Positions 1 through 13,970 of a stretch of 64,000 nt of DNA are shown here, piece by piece. Under the pieces are notes generated by a model. The model ran no database searches. It was not told the origin of the DNA and saw only the letters and a program-made list of their open reading frames with translations. A program made the translations under genes and the position numbers. Positions within the stretch are counted from its first letter, which is position 1. Each line of letters opens with the position of its first letter. The DNA comes from Pithys albifrons albifrons (taxonomy: Eukaryota; Chordata; Aves; Passeriformes; Thamnophilidae). The stretch is taken from NCBI RefSeq assembly GCF_047495875.1, contig NC_092461.1, forward strand, positions 65,894,299 to 65,958,298, in the 5' to 3' direction.

Positions 1-1676
1 CTAAAATAACTGATACCAAGCTGTCCCAAGCTTCTTCAATGGCACGACACAAATCACATACCCTGTACCTGAACTGTCCTCAGGTGATTCCAATAGGAAA
101 ATCAGGCCTTCTGCTTCCTGCTAAGTTTCACTGAAAGGCTGCTCAGTCCAAGACCATAAATGCTGATCAGATTTTAAGTGCATGATCATACATATTAAGC
201 AGAAATATAAGAAAAAGGTTCTCTGATCAGTAGAAGACAATAGTCCCTCTTACCTAGCATTCTTCTTCAGTTTACACTTATGTGTGGACTGGGACAAAAA
301 GCCTTCCTGATGCTAGAGGAGATCAACGGAAACATCTAAATAACGAGATCATGCAGAAGGGTAGTGATCAGCATAAAGACACAATACTGTATGAGCACTT
401 ACACCTCTGCATGTATATTTTAACCCGGCAAAAGAAACTTCTCGGACAGAAGGGTGTACAAGCAGGTACTGAATACATCAATTACCAAATGTTGGAGCTG
501 TGTGCCAAAGTACGCAAAAGTAAGGGATTTTACAGTTCATTTACAGCCAAAAATTTTGCTCACAGTCAAACAGTAGCAATATTCATCTACGTGTCACTGC
601 TCACCCAGTGGCTTCAATGTTCTCCATATCTCTTTTCTTATCAAACTGACATTTCCCATAGTATAGCTTCAGGAAACTTTATCACACTTTAACTTTAAAC
701 AGCTGTTGACTCAATTGACAGTAATTACTACTACTTGTAAGAATACAGTCACAGATATTTTCTACTAATTTTTTTATTTTCAGTAATCCCAGTTACAGAT
801 TTTTTTGTTTAGCTTTTATTCTTTATGTTATACTTTCCAATTTGCTGAAATGTTAATAATTCATCCTGTTAAGCTTTTCTGTGATAAATTGCACATGGTC
901 ATGAGTACATGTACTCCTCTCTAGCAGACGTGGAACTTGTTCAGCAGATTCAGCCTCAGCCTCACTAAACAAAAGGAGAGCATGGCACAAATATTAAGTA
1001 CTTACACATTATGTGAAAATAAGACTTTGGTAGATTATCATAACCAAGCAAAATGTTCAGATACTCAACTGTACCAGATACCAATCAGGTCACATGAGAG
1101 ATATCAAGAAGTAGACTTCATTATTTTTGAGGTTCCTAAAACTAGTTGCTTTTACTTCTATTGGCTAGAGTACCCATGCTATCATTGTGCTACTTGACCA
1201 AGCACTTAAATGCAAATCTCATTCAAAGCTACCAATTAATGCTCTTCAGTAAATTACTGTTCCTAGTTAGTTTCATTGCATGACTCCATCCAAAAAACTC
1301 AGTGCCCATCTTTGTTTGGGAAAAAAGTCATCCTGCTCCGCACACATCCACTCGCAATGGATCTAATTTACAAAATTGTTGATTTTGACCTGGAACAGTG
1401 TATTTATGGTCAGGACTCAAAGCTGGGTTTCACCTTTTGGTTTCAGACTTTTACTGTTATGCAAAACTGCTACCTAATCCGCTCTCAATCAGGATCATTG
1501 AGTACCAGGAGGCACCCTGAACTCCTGAGAAAAAACAGACTTATTTTGTCACAGGTGATTATTTTTAAAGCCTCAAAAAGCCTTGTTGGAGAATTCATCA
1601 TATGATGAAATGTACTTCAAACACTTTAACTACACAGGTCTCAAAGGAGCTCTCAGGAAGGCCTGATAAGCTGTTT
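1..1676. other. Upstream intergenic DNA, nothing recognised
   Basis: AT-rich sequence upstream of the ASPH promoter. The longest open frame (282-692, 136 codons) resembles no family I know, has no splice or promoter context, and its composition matches the surrounding noncoding DNA. I see no RNA gene. Confidence 0.6.
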
Positions 1677-2030
1677 CACAGAATCAGTCACAGGATGGAT
1701 CAGGTTGGAAGGGACCACAGTGGGTCACCTGGTCCAACCTTCCTGCTTACGCAGAGTCATCCCAGAGCCTATGACACCGGAGTGAAGCCAGACGGTTCTG
1801 GAATATCTCCAGTGAGAGACACTCCACAGCCTCTCTGGGCAATCTCTTCCAGTGCACGGTCACCTGCACGGTAAAGTTCTTCCTCGAGAACTTCCTGTGC
1901 ACCCCTTACTGCCCATGTCCGATTCTGGCATTGCCTGGCACCTCTGAGAAGGCCCTGGCTCTGTCCCCTTGGCACTCACCCACGCTCCCCTTAGACATTT
2001 ATGCACACTGATGATGTTTCCCCAAATCTG
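1677..2030 (-). mobile_element. CR1 LINE fragment, antisense, interrupted downstream by an LTR
   Basis: The stretch from CAGAATCAGTCACAGGATGG through GGTTGGAAGGGACC and GGTCCAACC has the familiar complement of a CR1 3' region. It continues through motifs equivalent to the CR1 body (CTCTGTCCCCTTGGCACTCA, then TAGACATTTATGCACACTGA). It is diverged and 5' truncated. The solo LTR begins about 12 bases after the recognisable part ends. The family is typical of birds and other reptiles. Confidence 0.8.
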
Positions 2031-2042
2031 GGCGTTTCACTG

Positions 2043-2397
2043 TGTGAGAAATGCTTACATTTACCAATAGAATTTAGAGGGGACAAAGTCATCAAAGCAA
2101 AACTAAACTTTTTATTTATCAGATTCGGCTGAACCGGGTGTGTCTCTCTCTGGCCCAAGAGATAGACCCAGAACAAAAACAAACAGATTTTTTTATACCC
2201 TTTCCCGGCCGAAAAGTCCCTGGCCCCTCTTCCTATTGGCTGGGAATTGGGGACTCACAATCTAGGCCGGTTCGCCTACCTGTCCAAGGCTCCCCACCCC
2301 CACCAAAGGCCGGAAAACCCGTTAGAAACGAATTACAGCTTAACTACTCTGTTACAGTACTTTTAGCTTCAGCAAAACCCTAATGCTGTTTCTAACA
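2043..2397 (-). mobile_element. Solo LTR of an endogenous retrovirus, antisense to ASPH
   Basis: Read on the - strand, the 355-bp element starts TGTTAGA and ends TCTCACA, so it has the TG...CA ends of an LTR. It has two CCAAT boxes (complement at 2235-2239 and 2246-2250), a TATAAAA box (complement at 2191-2197) and an AATAAA signal about 80 bases further on (complement at 2111-2116): a normal U3-R-U5 order. ACTG flanks both ends (2039-2042 and 2398-2401), a 4-bp target duplication as in gammaretrovirus-like (ERV1) elements. No gag, pol or env sequence is attached, so this is a recombination product. Family assignment is inferred only from the duplication length. Confidence 0.8.
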
Positions 2398-2439
2398 ACT
2401 GGATGTGGAGTTTAAGATACGGGAGAGGATGCTTTGAGC

Positions 2440-3240
2440 GGAGTTTCCGTATGAACACCCATCCCAGCCGGCCCCTCCAGCCTCACATTCCGACCCTTCC
2501 CACTCCCGGCGGCGAGGGTGGCCACGCCCCCTCGCCGTGCGCGCGCCCGAACCCTCGCGAGAGGCCGCCCGTGCTCGCGCCCGCGTTTGCCACGTTCAAA
2601 GGCGCCGGGGGCGTCTGGGGAGCGCGCACCGCACGCGCACCCGCCGCCCCGCCTCGCCCGCGCGATTGGCTGGGGCGGGCGGTGGGCGGGGCCGGGCGCG
2701 CGGGGCCGCGCAGCCGTGGCCGCAGGGCGCGCGCGCGCGCCGGGCTCGGGTGGCGGCGGCGGTTCCCGACGCGCTCCCGCCGCAGCTCCGCCCCCTGCGC
2801 GGCACCACGGGAGGTGCGATGGCCTCGCGCAAGAGCTCCAGGGCCGCCGGCGGCAGCCCCAGCCCCGGCTCCAAGAGAGGTGAGCGGCGCGGCTGCCGCG
2901 GGAAGGGGCGGGGGCGTCAGCGCCAGCGACGGCCGGAGCCGAGGAAGGGGCGATGCCGCCGGTCCCCGCGGCGCGGAGCAGCCCCCGGGCCAGGCGCTGC
3001 GGGGCTGCGCCGTCTCCTGCCTCCCTCGCCCCCTCCTCCTCCGGCGCTGCGGAAGCTGGGGAGGGGGACGCAGGGACCGATGACCGAGGTCTGTCCCTCG
3101 TATTTCCGCCGTCCCCGATCCGGGGAGTTCACGTGGAGGGAAAAATTGGCGGGCTAGGGCGGCGGGGACGCCCCTCGGAGGCTCCCCAGAAGAGTTGGGG
3201 TGAGCGCCGGGCAGGCCTCGGCATCCCTGGGTATCCATCC
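2440..3240 (+). promoter_or_regulatory. ASPH: CpG island with ASPH promoter P1
   Basis: Base composition changes abruptly from AT-rich to very GC- and CpG-rich, and back after about 3240. Upstream of the exon 1A start codon there is an inverted CCAAT box (GATTGG, about 2664-2669) followed by GC boxes of Sp1 type (GGGGCGGGC, GGGCGGGGCC, about 2672-2695), and no TATA box. This is the usual form of a broadly active housekeeping promoter and fits the ubiquitous P1 promoter known for the mammalian gene. The transcription start cannot be fixed from sequence alone. Long open frames on both strands here are a by-product of high GC. Confidence 0.8.
2819..2879 (+). CDS. ASPH: ASPH exon 1A coding part (P1 first exon)
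   Basis: The ATG at 2819 has G at -3 and +4, a strong Kozak context. It encodes MASRKSSRAAGGSPSPGSKR plus the first base of a split codon, then a GTGAGC donor at 2880. Joined to 19372 it continues E-T-K-H-G-G, exactly the junction of mammalian ASPH P1 isoforms, whose own N-terminus is likewise serine/glycine-rich. This is the cytosolic tail of the type II membrane protein. The residues are not strictly conserved with mammals, so the call rests on position, phase and the splice junction. Confidence 0.88.
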
Positions 3241-6200
3241 CTTAGACCACTTCCTCCGGGAGATGGGGGTGGAACTGGGATGCTCCATTCTCAAGTCGTT
3301 ATTATTCTTGTGTCCAGGCTTGGATATGGAATAGCTCCTCAGATTGACCTGGTTAGCAACGCTAGTCAGTAGATCTAGTTATTAGACCTGTTGAGTGTAG
3401 AGCATCTGACCTGATGGTTTCTGTAAGTATGGAGAGAAGGAGGAATAGATAATCTCGGGGCAATGTGAGATTTTATGAGGCAGCGATCTTCACACACCCC
3501 ACCTTGCCAGTAAAGAACCCCAGAATAAATCTGACTATTCATAAACTTCAACGTGTGGACAACTTAACAGCATTTCTAAGCATAGCAGAACATGCTTGAA
3601 AGCGGAAAAAAGGTGTGTGTACTTTTGGAGTCACTGTACAACCATGCACACCGCACTCAAGAGGGGAAGTGCTCTTTGAGAGATTGAGTATTTTCGTGTT
3701 GTAGCTTCTTTGGTTTCGAGCTTGATGCTCACAGAGCACCAGTGGGGAAATGCCGTTCGGACACAGCAGTAATACCTTGGCTCTCTTTGAATATAGCAAT
3801 AATAGGGAGAACAGTGTTAATTAAAGGAAGAACCAATATAGCATTCGTTTACCTATCACATGGGTTTAGAGGGAAAGATTTCAAATATACTTTAGCTTCA
3901 AAGAGTTTAGAGATGATATTGCCATGTTCATAGAAGTGGTTTTGTTTTTGTATTTGTTTTTTTTAATTTTATTTCTTATATTTTTAAATCCTTTTCCAAC
4001 TGTTGACCTATGCTGTAGAGTCTATATTAACTGCACTTTTTCCTTGGACTTGAGCTGTTCTGATTATCACTCAGTATTAAGCATGCTGAATACAGATTTT
4101 CAATTATAATGAATTAAAAACATGCATCCTTGGTGTGATTTTGAATACTGAACATGGTACTGTTAATATTTTAAATATCACTCTAAAGGTTTATCAACAT
4201 CTGAAAAATAAATTTATCTGTAAACTGAATCTCTGAATAAAAAAAGTATTCCATAGGTTTTTATTTGCAGTGTGAGTAAAATTGTATCTCTTTGTATTAA
4301 AAGGTGTCTTTGAGGGGATGAAGCAGTCTAGGTAACATGTTAGGCACTCTCCTAAGAGGTAGTCTCTTGAATTTAGACAAGTGCTTTGCTGGTCTCAGAC
4401 ACTCCCATTTAGAACCCCTTGGGCAGCCGCAGCAATTACAGCGTGGAGCTGATGCTGCTGTCACAGGTGCAGCTGCAGAAAGGGGTAAGGGGTGATTGCT
4501 CCTGTGCGAATAAAGGAACAGCTAGAGGAGCAGACTCTTCACAGCAGCCAGGGGATGTGAAAATGAGATGAGGAAATAATTTTGAGGTGGTGAGACTGTG
4601 AAGTCTGAAAACCTCAAGTCTGAGGCAGTTCTTACTTGACAGAAATATTCACTTTCACAGCAGTTCTTGGGAGAGGATGTGGCTTCTTTGCAACGCCTTG
4701 CTTACAGCTCTGAAACCGATGAGACTGGCAGCTTATCTCAAAATCTGTGCTCTCAAGACAATGCCTGCACCTGAATGTAGTAATCTGCTTTTAGGTTTCT
4801 GCATCACAAAATATTTAGAGTAATCTTACAAAGAGATTAAGTCCAAAATAGTTCTAACTGAAGTTGATGTAGGTGTTTTCAGATACATTAAAATGTCAGA
4901 AGTGGAATTGAATATTTTTTAGAAATAAAACTCTGCCTTTTACTTTCAGTAGTTGTATATTAGAAGTTGTCAAATCAGTCCTAATTAAAAAAAATCTATG
5001 TATTTAAGCTTTGTACTGCTACTCATGGATGTTTCTTTGAAAATGACATTTACAGAATTGTATGACCGTGCCAGTGATTTTTATTTGGAGTGCAGAACTG
5101 AAAACCAGGAGGAAATTGACAGTTTGGGGGTACTTAAGCAAGGGAAATGTGTTTCTTATTATCTTTACTGGAAAGTTTGGCTTCTTTTCACTAGTCTACA
5201 GAATCCATTGTAAAGACTTGGCCTTTCTAAATGAAGAATATCAGTTTTAAACAGCTAGATGAAGTAACAGATACTTGCTGCAATGTTACCTGAAGCTTAG
5301 TTAGATGAAGGAGAGTTTTGGTACAGGAACAAATGCATATCACCTGATCATGAATTAACTCCCTCAGATTTCATGAGATGTGACATTTGGAAATGTCTGT
5401 GGCATTAGCAGGTGCCTGTGGAGAAGCCTTCCAGCAGGAGTGAGGATCAGCAGCCTAGCTATTAGTGAAATACAGATGGCTGAAAAATTATGGATTGGAT
5501 TGTAAGCTATGCTTACTTACAGAAGTAAGGGTACGGTTGACATTTGTCATTATGTTGCTTTGCAAGTGTCTTTTTTCTTACAGTACCTAAGTAAGGACTT
5601 ACTTAAACATAATTCTTACTGATCATACAGTTGTGTAATAATTGTTGTCTGTTTTATTTGCGTTTTGAAAGCCAAGTGGGAGAGTTCTCCATTAAGCTAG
5701 GCACTATGCAATTTCCAAAACGAGGCATCATCTGTATCTACAGACAACTGTATTTTGTATTAAAATAAACATTATCCTACCTCTGCTAGTTCTGAGGCTG
5801 TGTTGACTTCAGTCTCTATGATGATAAAGATCTTTATTGTTGCTTTGATAAATTCTCTTTAATCTCCACAGTAATGATTGAGAATCTTCTGACATCCCCT
5901 ACTTTTCTCTGCAAGATCCCAGAAGATGTTAGTTCTCACTTTTTTCTGTTTTAACCATGTGTTTTCCTTGTATATGAAAGTGTTTTGCCAAACTTTTGAC
6001 TCTTTTTACTCATCTTTTGGACCCTCTAACATCCCTTAATGGAATTATCTGATTAATTTTTGGATTTTCAACTGTTCTCCAGATTTGTTTGGGGTTTTTT
6101 GGTATGCATTGAGGTTGACCCGATATCCTTATCCAAATGCAGTTTTGTGCTAACATTGCTACTTTTTCATTTACCTGTATTCCTTCTAGAAATAAGTTGT

Positions 6201-9200
6201 ACCTGTTAATTTTGCTTTTTATCTTGTCTGTTGGAAAGACTTCTTCATAGTGTACTTTCTCTAGGTGAGACTCCCCATTAGATTTTTAATTTACCTAAAG
6301 AGCAGAGAAAGTCCATCATCGAAACAGGTCACTTTTTACCTGCTGGAGCTCTCCTGTTGGCTTTTGGGAACATTGAATGTCACATCAGTGCTTCCAGTGC
6401 TTAAAGTAGGATGCCTGTGCGTTCTCTGGTCTCTCAGAGCTACCCAGCTGTGCTGCAGTGTAACATCTAATTTTCTTACACTATGGGTTCTGTTTAAATA
6501 TGATGCTTCTAGCTGTCTAAAAATTCTGTCTCAATTTTTTAGCCTGAACTACTGTCCACTGTGCTTATTTATGCTCTCAACTTTATGGTTGCGTAGCGTA
6601 TAATCTGTTTTTTTTGTGTTACGGTCCATCCATTATTTTTCTTTCTTTGTGTTAATTGTAGTCCTTCAGAAGAAAGGTATTAAGATGCTGGAGGTCATAA
6701 GTGAGATGTAAATTTGAGATGCTCTCTGGAGCTTAGCAAATATTTTGATTTGTCAAAGTATTTGCTGACCAAAAGTGACCAAAGTCCAAGTGTTTGGTGG
6801 ACTAAAATGAATTTTTATGAATTCAGTTAGCATCCTGCTCAGTGCTTTGCTTTGGCTGTTTCAAGCCAAGGTTAAAATGTTTTCTTGTAACATTTTTGGT
6901 CTTCAGGAGTATACAGTGGATTGCTATTAATGTTACAGTTGCTACAGGTCTATTGAAGGCAAATAAGAAATACTTTCTGCCTCATTGATAGAAACTTTCT
7001 GTACTGTTTTAGAAATGCTCTGGTGATTTCTTCTGCAAGCTTACGGTGTTTCCTTAGTTATTTACAACTAATTGAAGATCTTGAATTTCTACCACTAGTG
7101 CCAGATATTACTTTATAAACAGTTTGACACAGACTGGTCAAAAATCATGTCTCTGTATTTGGAACAAAATAGATTTAACCAGGAAAGTTGATTGTGACTT
7201 GTAAGACTAATCCTGGACATCTGAATTTTAATGGCATTTGTGTACCTGTTATCTTAAAGCTAACTATAGCTTTCATAGTATGAGTTGCTCATGCCAGGGA
7301 CAAAGTACCTAAATAACAACTATGTGTGCATACTTCCTTCTTAAATCTTCAGGGAACCCTAAACCACACTAATACAAATAGAAAACCATGACAATGGAGA
7401 GAGCAGTCTCTTTCTGATTCATCTGTTTGCCTTGTCTTGTTCAGTATGGCCTTTCTGAGAAATACTTTTAACATATTGTAAAATAATCTACCAAATAAAA
7501 AGTTGATAGCAACATAATAATCCAAACATCTGTAATTTACATGGTATGTTGCAGCAGTGCCACCAGTGAAATTACTGGATCTGCTGGTTTTCTTTTTTCT
7601 TTTTCCTTTTTTAAAAGTGTCCTGTACAAAATTTCAAGCAGCAACTTTTCAAGCAAGTCTGTTCTCTTATCTCTAATGGAATGACTGTGAGATAAATAAT
7701 ATTCTGAAGATCATTAACACAGGTATTCCTCTGCATACATGAGCAGATGTGCATTGGGATAGTGAATCCTTGATAAAACTCGTGGTTCATTTATCTACAA
7801 CTACAGTAAAGTGAGCTCTAGAAAAACAACCCTTTCATCTCCTGGGTGTATCTAAATGAAACTTTCTCTATGGTGTTTGCTATTGGAAGGTGCAGTAACT
7901 GACTGCCAAGGTGACCATGCAATGAAAAGCAGTCAATTCAAACACAGTATGTGCTTTGATGACTTATTTTTCCATCTTGACTGGTATATGGATTTCTTTG
8001 CTTTTTCTCATGGATGTATTATTTTGGGTTTTAAGATTAATGCTTAAGTGTAGTAGGATTGACATAAGTACAAAGAGAGTCTGATACTTTCCTCTCTGTC
8101 AGTATTTTTTCTTCCAAAGAATTGTGGAGCACTAGGAGATTCCTCTCCACACTTCCAGAGATGCTGCTACTTGATAAAGACATCAAGGAAAGTTGTCATG
8201 TCCCATTTGATTCAGTGTAGGCTGAAATCTTGGGCCTGCTCTGTGTCTTCTAATGTATATTACCTGTATGCAGAAAGTCATAGTGGGCTGAAAGATCTTA
8301 ATGGTGCTTCAGATATGGAGGAAACTTGCATTTCACATCTGCAAGGATGTTTGCTTTAACATAGTTTGTAAGCATTTTGCTAAGTGTTTAAACGGTACAT
8401 AAGGTAACCTTTTTAGCAGCCTTTTGGGATAAGGTTTGTTTAATATGTTAGGTGGAGAACCTAAAATATCTCTAGTATTGGGGAAATGGAAAGGTGGAGT
8501 ATGTTTTCTCAGATTTTGGCAATTACTCTGAGAATGCACATAAAGTTTCCCCATCAGATGTCATGGCTAGTGTAGGTTCAGACCCCAAGGGTGTATATTA
8601 TATTGGGGAATAAACAATTACTTTTTATATAAAAAATTCAATGCTATAGTTTGAGATTGCTCTGTGGTCTTCCTCTTTTCAGTTCCCCTTCCCTGTACCT
8701 GAATTATTGGCTGTGCAGGTGCAAGGTGAACCACACGGAGAACGGATAAGCAGAAAGCTGGTTCTGTTTCTTTTTTACCCCCCGAGTGGCTCAGTGTGCA
8801 GCTTCCTGGAAGGTCATCTGTGGAGAAAGGAAGAGATGACAATGCGTGGGTGGGCAGCAGGGGAGGGTGAGGCTGAATCTAGAGTTTTATGTTTGTTCAT
8901 GTCATCATGGAGCCATGGGGAGAACATAGAAAGGTCAATGGTCTGGTTGGCTGTGCTAATGCAATAGGTTGTATGAGGGCTTCAGTAAAGACAACAGTTT
9001 ACCAGCAATAGAAGGCCCATGTGCTAAGATTATTTCTAATTACAGAGTGCATGAAGAGTTGAGATTTCAATATTGCTGTCTCTTTACACTGAAAATCCCT
9101 TAGCTGTTCATCTGTACCAAGGGAAAGGGTTTATTTTCACCTGGAATCACTTTGAAACATGTAATAAGAATTCCTGTGCTAATTCTTATGTTGAATTCTT

Positions 9201-12200
9201 CATTGTAGAGAACTTGAGCAGTGAAGTTCTGATTTGCCCCAAGCGGTTCTTTCCTCATGGAGATCATAATCTGGTAATCTGTGTGACAGCCTGCAGCAAT
9301 CTTTTTCCTAACTGCATCTACAGGCTAGGTCTTTGCATGGAAAAGGTTTGAGCTACGCTTTGAAGTGGTAATCATAATATTATGTGTCTTTAAACATACT
9401 GGAAATTAAATTGTGTGGTTCAGCTTTGTTAAACTTTAAACAAATTTAGTCTCCTTCATATGGAGTTGCACTATTATTATGCATGTACTTAACCTGGTGT
9501 AACAAATGCTACCAAGTTGTTTCTTTGATGAATTCTTTTGCATAACACTTAACAGCTAGGGGTTTGTAACTGTTCAGTGGTGGGTTTCTGGGTATGCAAT
9601 TTTATTTCCTGAAGTTCTGTTTGATAATCAACAATTAATTACTAATGAAAAATATCTCACTTTCTCACTTATAATAGTGTCTTTTAAATTTTTAAATATT
9701 TTTTAGTAGTCTTAAATCTCACATAGCAGTTTGTAGTGCTATTTCTTTCTATAGTAACTAGAGGACGTATAGTAGCCAGAAGACACAGACGTATCTTTTG
9801 AAGCCAAAAAGTTGTGCAAACAGCAATTCTTCAGTTGAGATCTCCTAACAATGTATTTTAATAGCTACTTATATGATTGAGGAATGAGACACCTAAAAGC
9901 TCTTTTGTACTCCATAAAGGTTGCAGTTGCATAGCACCTCTATGGACAAATGCCTAATTAAATTAGCTTAGTATCAGACTTGAAAATTTTATAAGTTTTA
10001 GGCATTTTAAGCATTTAAAAATGTTCTTTTTTTCCCATGAGCAGAAACCCATGAAAAGCAGAGTTTTGGGGACTAGTATGGCCACTCAAGCTTTGCTCTT
10101 TGAACTCCCTCAAACTATGAGAAAAACTGGAAGAACTGAAACACATAATCTGTTTTCTTCATTTTGTGGCTTAATTAGGACTTGTTGCTAAAACAAATTG
10201 ATGTGACCCACATTACAGGATAGGAAAATGGAACAAGGAAAAAATACCCTTAAATGAATGCCCATGTACTATACACAGAGAGGAGGATTTTCGACCTTAT
10301 GTAATGAAATCTTTTTTAAAGGTCACCACCAGCAAAATTTGCATGTTCTGGGCCCAAGTATTTCTTGTATTTCCTCTCCACGTTTACCTTCCCTGAACTC
10401 TACTCTGTCCTAAATACAACCGAGTATTTAATTAACCTAGTAATTATGTAGGATTGTTGGCTACATTAAATCATTCAAATGCAAGATAGGTAGATTGTAT
10501 AATTTTAGATCTTATTTCCAAATGTTCTGTGGGAGGGAGCTGGTTAATCAAAACAGCAGCTATTAAAAATCTTTAAAATCACCTGTTCAGTTAAAATCAA
10601 TATTAATTTTTTCTACTCATTGGTATTACAGCTGATACAGAGATGTTCTTATAGCAGGAGGCAAACTAAAATTTTAAGGAAATTTACAAGAGTCAAGTAA
10701 ATTTACAAGAGGCAAGTTCTGAATTCACTTTTAGATTTTAATTCTATCATGTGCCTGTATACACATCAAAAACGAACTAGAGAAAAATGTCTTAATTGTT
10801 TGGGAGAAATATAAGAATGTAGGAGGGGACTTTTTTGTACAAATGTGTTTAGATCAGGTAAATATATAACAAAATATTTTTGTTCCATCTTCATGGGACT
10901 CCTGTTTTTTTTTGTTTTCTGAAGTGTTAACTCTCTAAGCCTGTTATTGTACTATCATTACTTTGTGGAGAAAAGGTTTTTAAAAAAAGTAATCCAAACT
11001 GTTCAGATGCATTAAATACTGCTTTAAACATATTCCTGTTGATAGTCAGTATTCATTATAAAACTCTTTCGGGTTGTAAGCTGTGTCATTAGTCACTTAA
11101 ACTGTGTGCACATCTGTGCATCTGTGTGGTTTTTTTCTTGAAGAATCCTACTTGAAGAACTAGCCAAAAAATATTCATCTGAATATCCAAAAATTAAAAG
11201 TAAAAGCCAAGACATGGCTTGGCCAAAATTTTACTAAGTTTTGAAAGTGATGGTCTTTCTAGCACACATAAAAAGGAAGATTTTCTCTTACGAATATATT
11301 TCTCTGTATTCATTTTTAACTTCTTTGACTTCACCAGTTACGCTTGGATAAGTACGACAGGAAGAAAGTTGTTAACAGCAGCAGCTTTTATGGGGACAAA
11401 GAGCTGGTTGCTCCAGACCTCACTGAAAAGTGTGCAGCTTGCACTTCAAATAGTGTCCACTGTTGTGCTCTATTTAGATCAAGTGCCTTTGACAAGTCTT
11501 ATGAAAATGTGCAAATTCCTGGGACAGAATTTCTCATTAAGTTTCTCTTTGTCTTTCCTTTGTGACTGTTTTAGAGAGAAAACCGTAGTTTTTTTATAAA
11601 CAAACCAACTAACCAACAACACTGAACCTACTAATTACTGTAATGTTTCTTTTATGAGTAGATTTCATGTGAATAAACTTTATTATTTTCTTATGTATGT
11701 GTGTCTTAGAAGAATCAAGTCAATGGAAAGCCATCAGGATTTTGTTTATAGTCAGGAAAATGTAACTAACTGAAGAATAATAAGTAAAAAAATACGCTCT
11801 GGGAGTGATACTTGACATCAGTCAGCCAGATGATAATCTTATTTTTGTTTTGGATTTTTATTTTCTGAAGAATAATTAAATCCGACTTAGTAACAAATCA
11901 TGGTAACTTGCAACTGAAAAACTCTAAATATTGTGGTGATTCCTGAGTCAGAAAGGTATATCTAGGCTTAAAAGTACTTTGAATGTAGGAGCAGCTTATG
12001 TTCAGAAATGGCTTTTTGATGGTCTCCAGTATTGACCATCTCTTTATAAACTGAATATAAAAAAGAAAAAAACCCTATATGTGTCTGTTTTACTGAAAGC
12101 ATATTTTCAGCTAATAGGATCACAGATCTGATTCTGTCTAAACAGGTGTTATGGTTACAAGTATGGCTTAAAGAGTGGTTTCCTGCTTTTCTGCAATACT

Positions 12201-13970
12201 TGGTAACTAGTAACTTAGTAACTCATCCAGGTCGGAGGAGAAAAAAAGATTTAATTTCATTTTCTCAAAGAATAGTAAATCTGGTTGTTTTCCTCCAGTG
12301 TTGCAGCTGCTGTTTATAGGATATTCTTGAACAGGAGGGAGACTGTATATTTTAGATTCATGTTGTTGAAACTGTTCCAATTCAATGTGAAACAGAAATT
12401 CAGCCTGCCGAGAGTGAGTATGAGGATGAGTAAGGTATATCTGGGGTCCTGTTTCTTACTTAGAAAGGAGGGAGAAAACTGGGTTTTAGTCTCTATATTG
12501 CAGAGTTTCTCTCTTACAAGTTACTGTTGTGGTCAGTTAAGATTTGTGCACGAATAAATGGCTTCATCTTGAGGGACTAAAATGGCTTTGCTCTTATACA
12601 TTTGGGTATAGTTAAAAAATTATTTTAGACCTCTGAAGTTCAAACACTGTTCCCCAGAGGAGAGAACTGAATCTCTGATCTTTCACATCCTGATTAAGCA
12701 TGGAATTGGAAGAGATGGTTCAGTGGAATCATTTAATCTCTTGAAGGGAGAAGCTTCCTTTCACTAGGGAAGTTCAGCAGGGTGCTTATGATCCTAGACC
12801 TTTTTACATATTTTCTGATACATCATTTATTTTTCCTTTTTTTCATCCCCTCCAGATGGCCAGCCTCAGCATCTCCACGATCAGCCTGCTTTGTTGTCTA
12901 ATCCTGAATTTATGACTTTGCCCTTGTGTTCAGTATTTATGTTCTTTGCTTGTTTGTATAGTAGGACATTTTACTGTGAGAAATCTTGTAGGGATTGAAA
13001 ATTAAGAACTTTAAGGTTTATGTGTGGATTGATTATATGTGGAATAAGGAGAAGTTCCTCAAATACTGATGTAAAAATCTTTGAAGTGGCATCAGGAGAA
13101 CCAAAATTGCATTTCACTTGATTAATTTTTATTTCAAATTTACCTTCTGGTCTTTGGGTTTTCTTTGAACATAGTGCTTTTTCTGTTCCATCTGTTTCTG
13201 TGTTCCCAATGAGTAAATTTCTGATTTAGGTATTAAAGTCCTCTAGTAACATGCACAGGTATCTTTATAAACATGTAGACCAGATGATAGAAAGTTCAGA
13301 CCAGAGATCTGATGTTTAATGAGTATAATGATAATTTAAAAAGCCACTCTTCTTCCCCCATAATTTCCATTGAGGTTGTAGTGCTGAAGAAAATGTCTTA
13401 GAAACTAAAAGGAAGAATCAATTTTGTGTCACAAAGAATTTATATAGAATTTATTAAAAGTAAACCTTTAAGCTTTAGATCTTATCTTAGAAGACCCTGC
13501 TGCCATGATTCTAAAACAAACCAAAATTTCTGAGTATTGATATTTGTGTAAATATGATTGGAATATTTCATGAATGATACTAGAAGTATTTCAGTAAAAA
13601 TCTCTCTTCCAAATGTAAAGAGAGAAAGCAGTGACCCTGTCTCCCTTAAAAAATTAAAGAGTTTGTAAAAGCATAGATTTGTCTATTAAAAGTGTATTAC
13701 TCTACCCTTGGTATAGAATAAATCAAAATTGAAGATAAATATCTGTTTTACCTCATCATAGTACTTGCAGTCATTATGGTGCGGTGACTTCTCAGAATTT
13801 AAGAGTTCAACACGAGTGCTTATCAAGTCTAGATTTTAAAATAAGTGTCACAAAGAAGTGTGTCTATGTGTGTATACACATACATAATTTGTCTCACAGT
13901 AGTGTGGGGGAGAAAGCTTGTATTTTAAGAGAAAGGTGGAAAATCATACTTTTAATATATTTCTAATATC
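3241..13970 (+). other. ASPH: ASPH intron 1, first part; no feature recognised
   Basis: About 10.7 kb of AT-rich intronic sequence. The open frames here (for example 6265-6603, 9073-9351, 11219-11599) are short, lack family resemblance and lack splice context. No CR1, tRNA or other RNA gene was recognised. Conserved enhancers could be present but cannot be seen in a single sequence. Confidence 0.55.

Noticed and set aside
282..692. 136-codon open frame upstream of ASPH
   Set aside because: No recognisable domain, no promoter or splice context, and composition equal to surrounding noncoding DNA.
2403..3372. Several long open frames on both strands in the CpG island (up to 251 codons)
   Set aside because: High GC removes stop codons by chance. 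The translations are Ala/Arg/Pro/Gly-rich without family resemblance; only the exon 1A start and its donor are supported.
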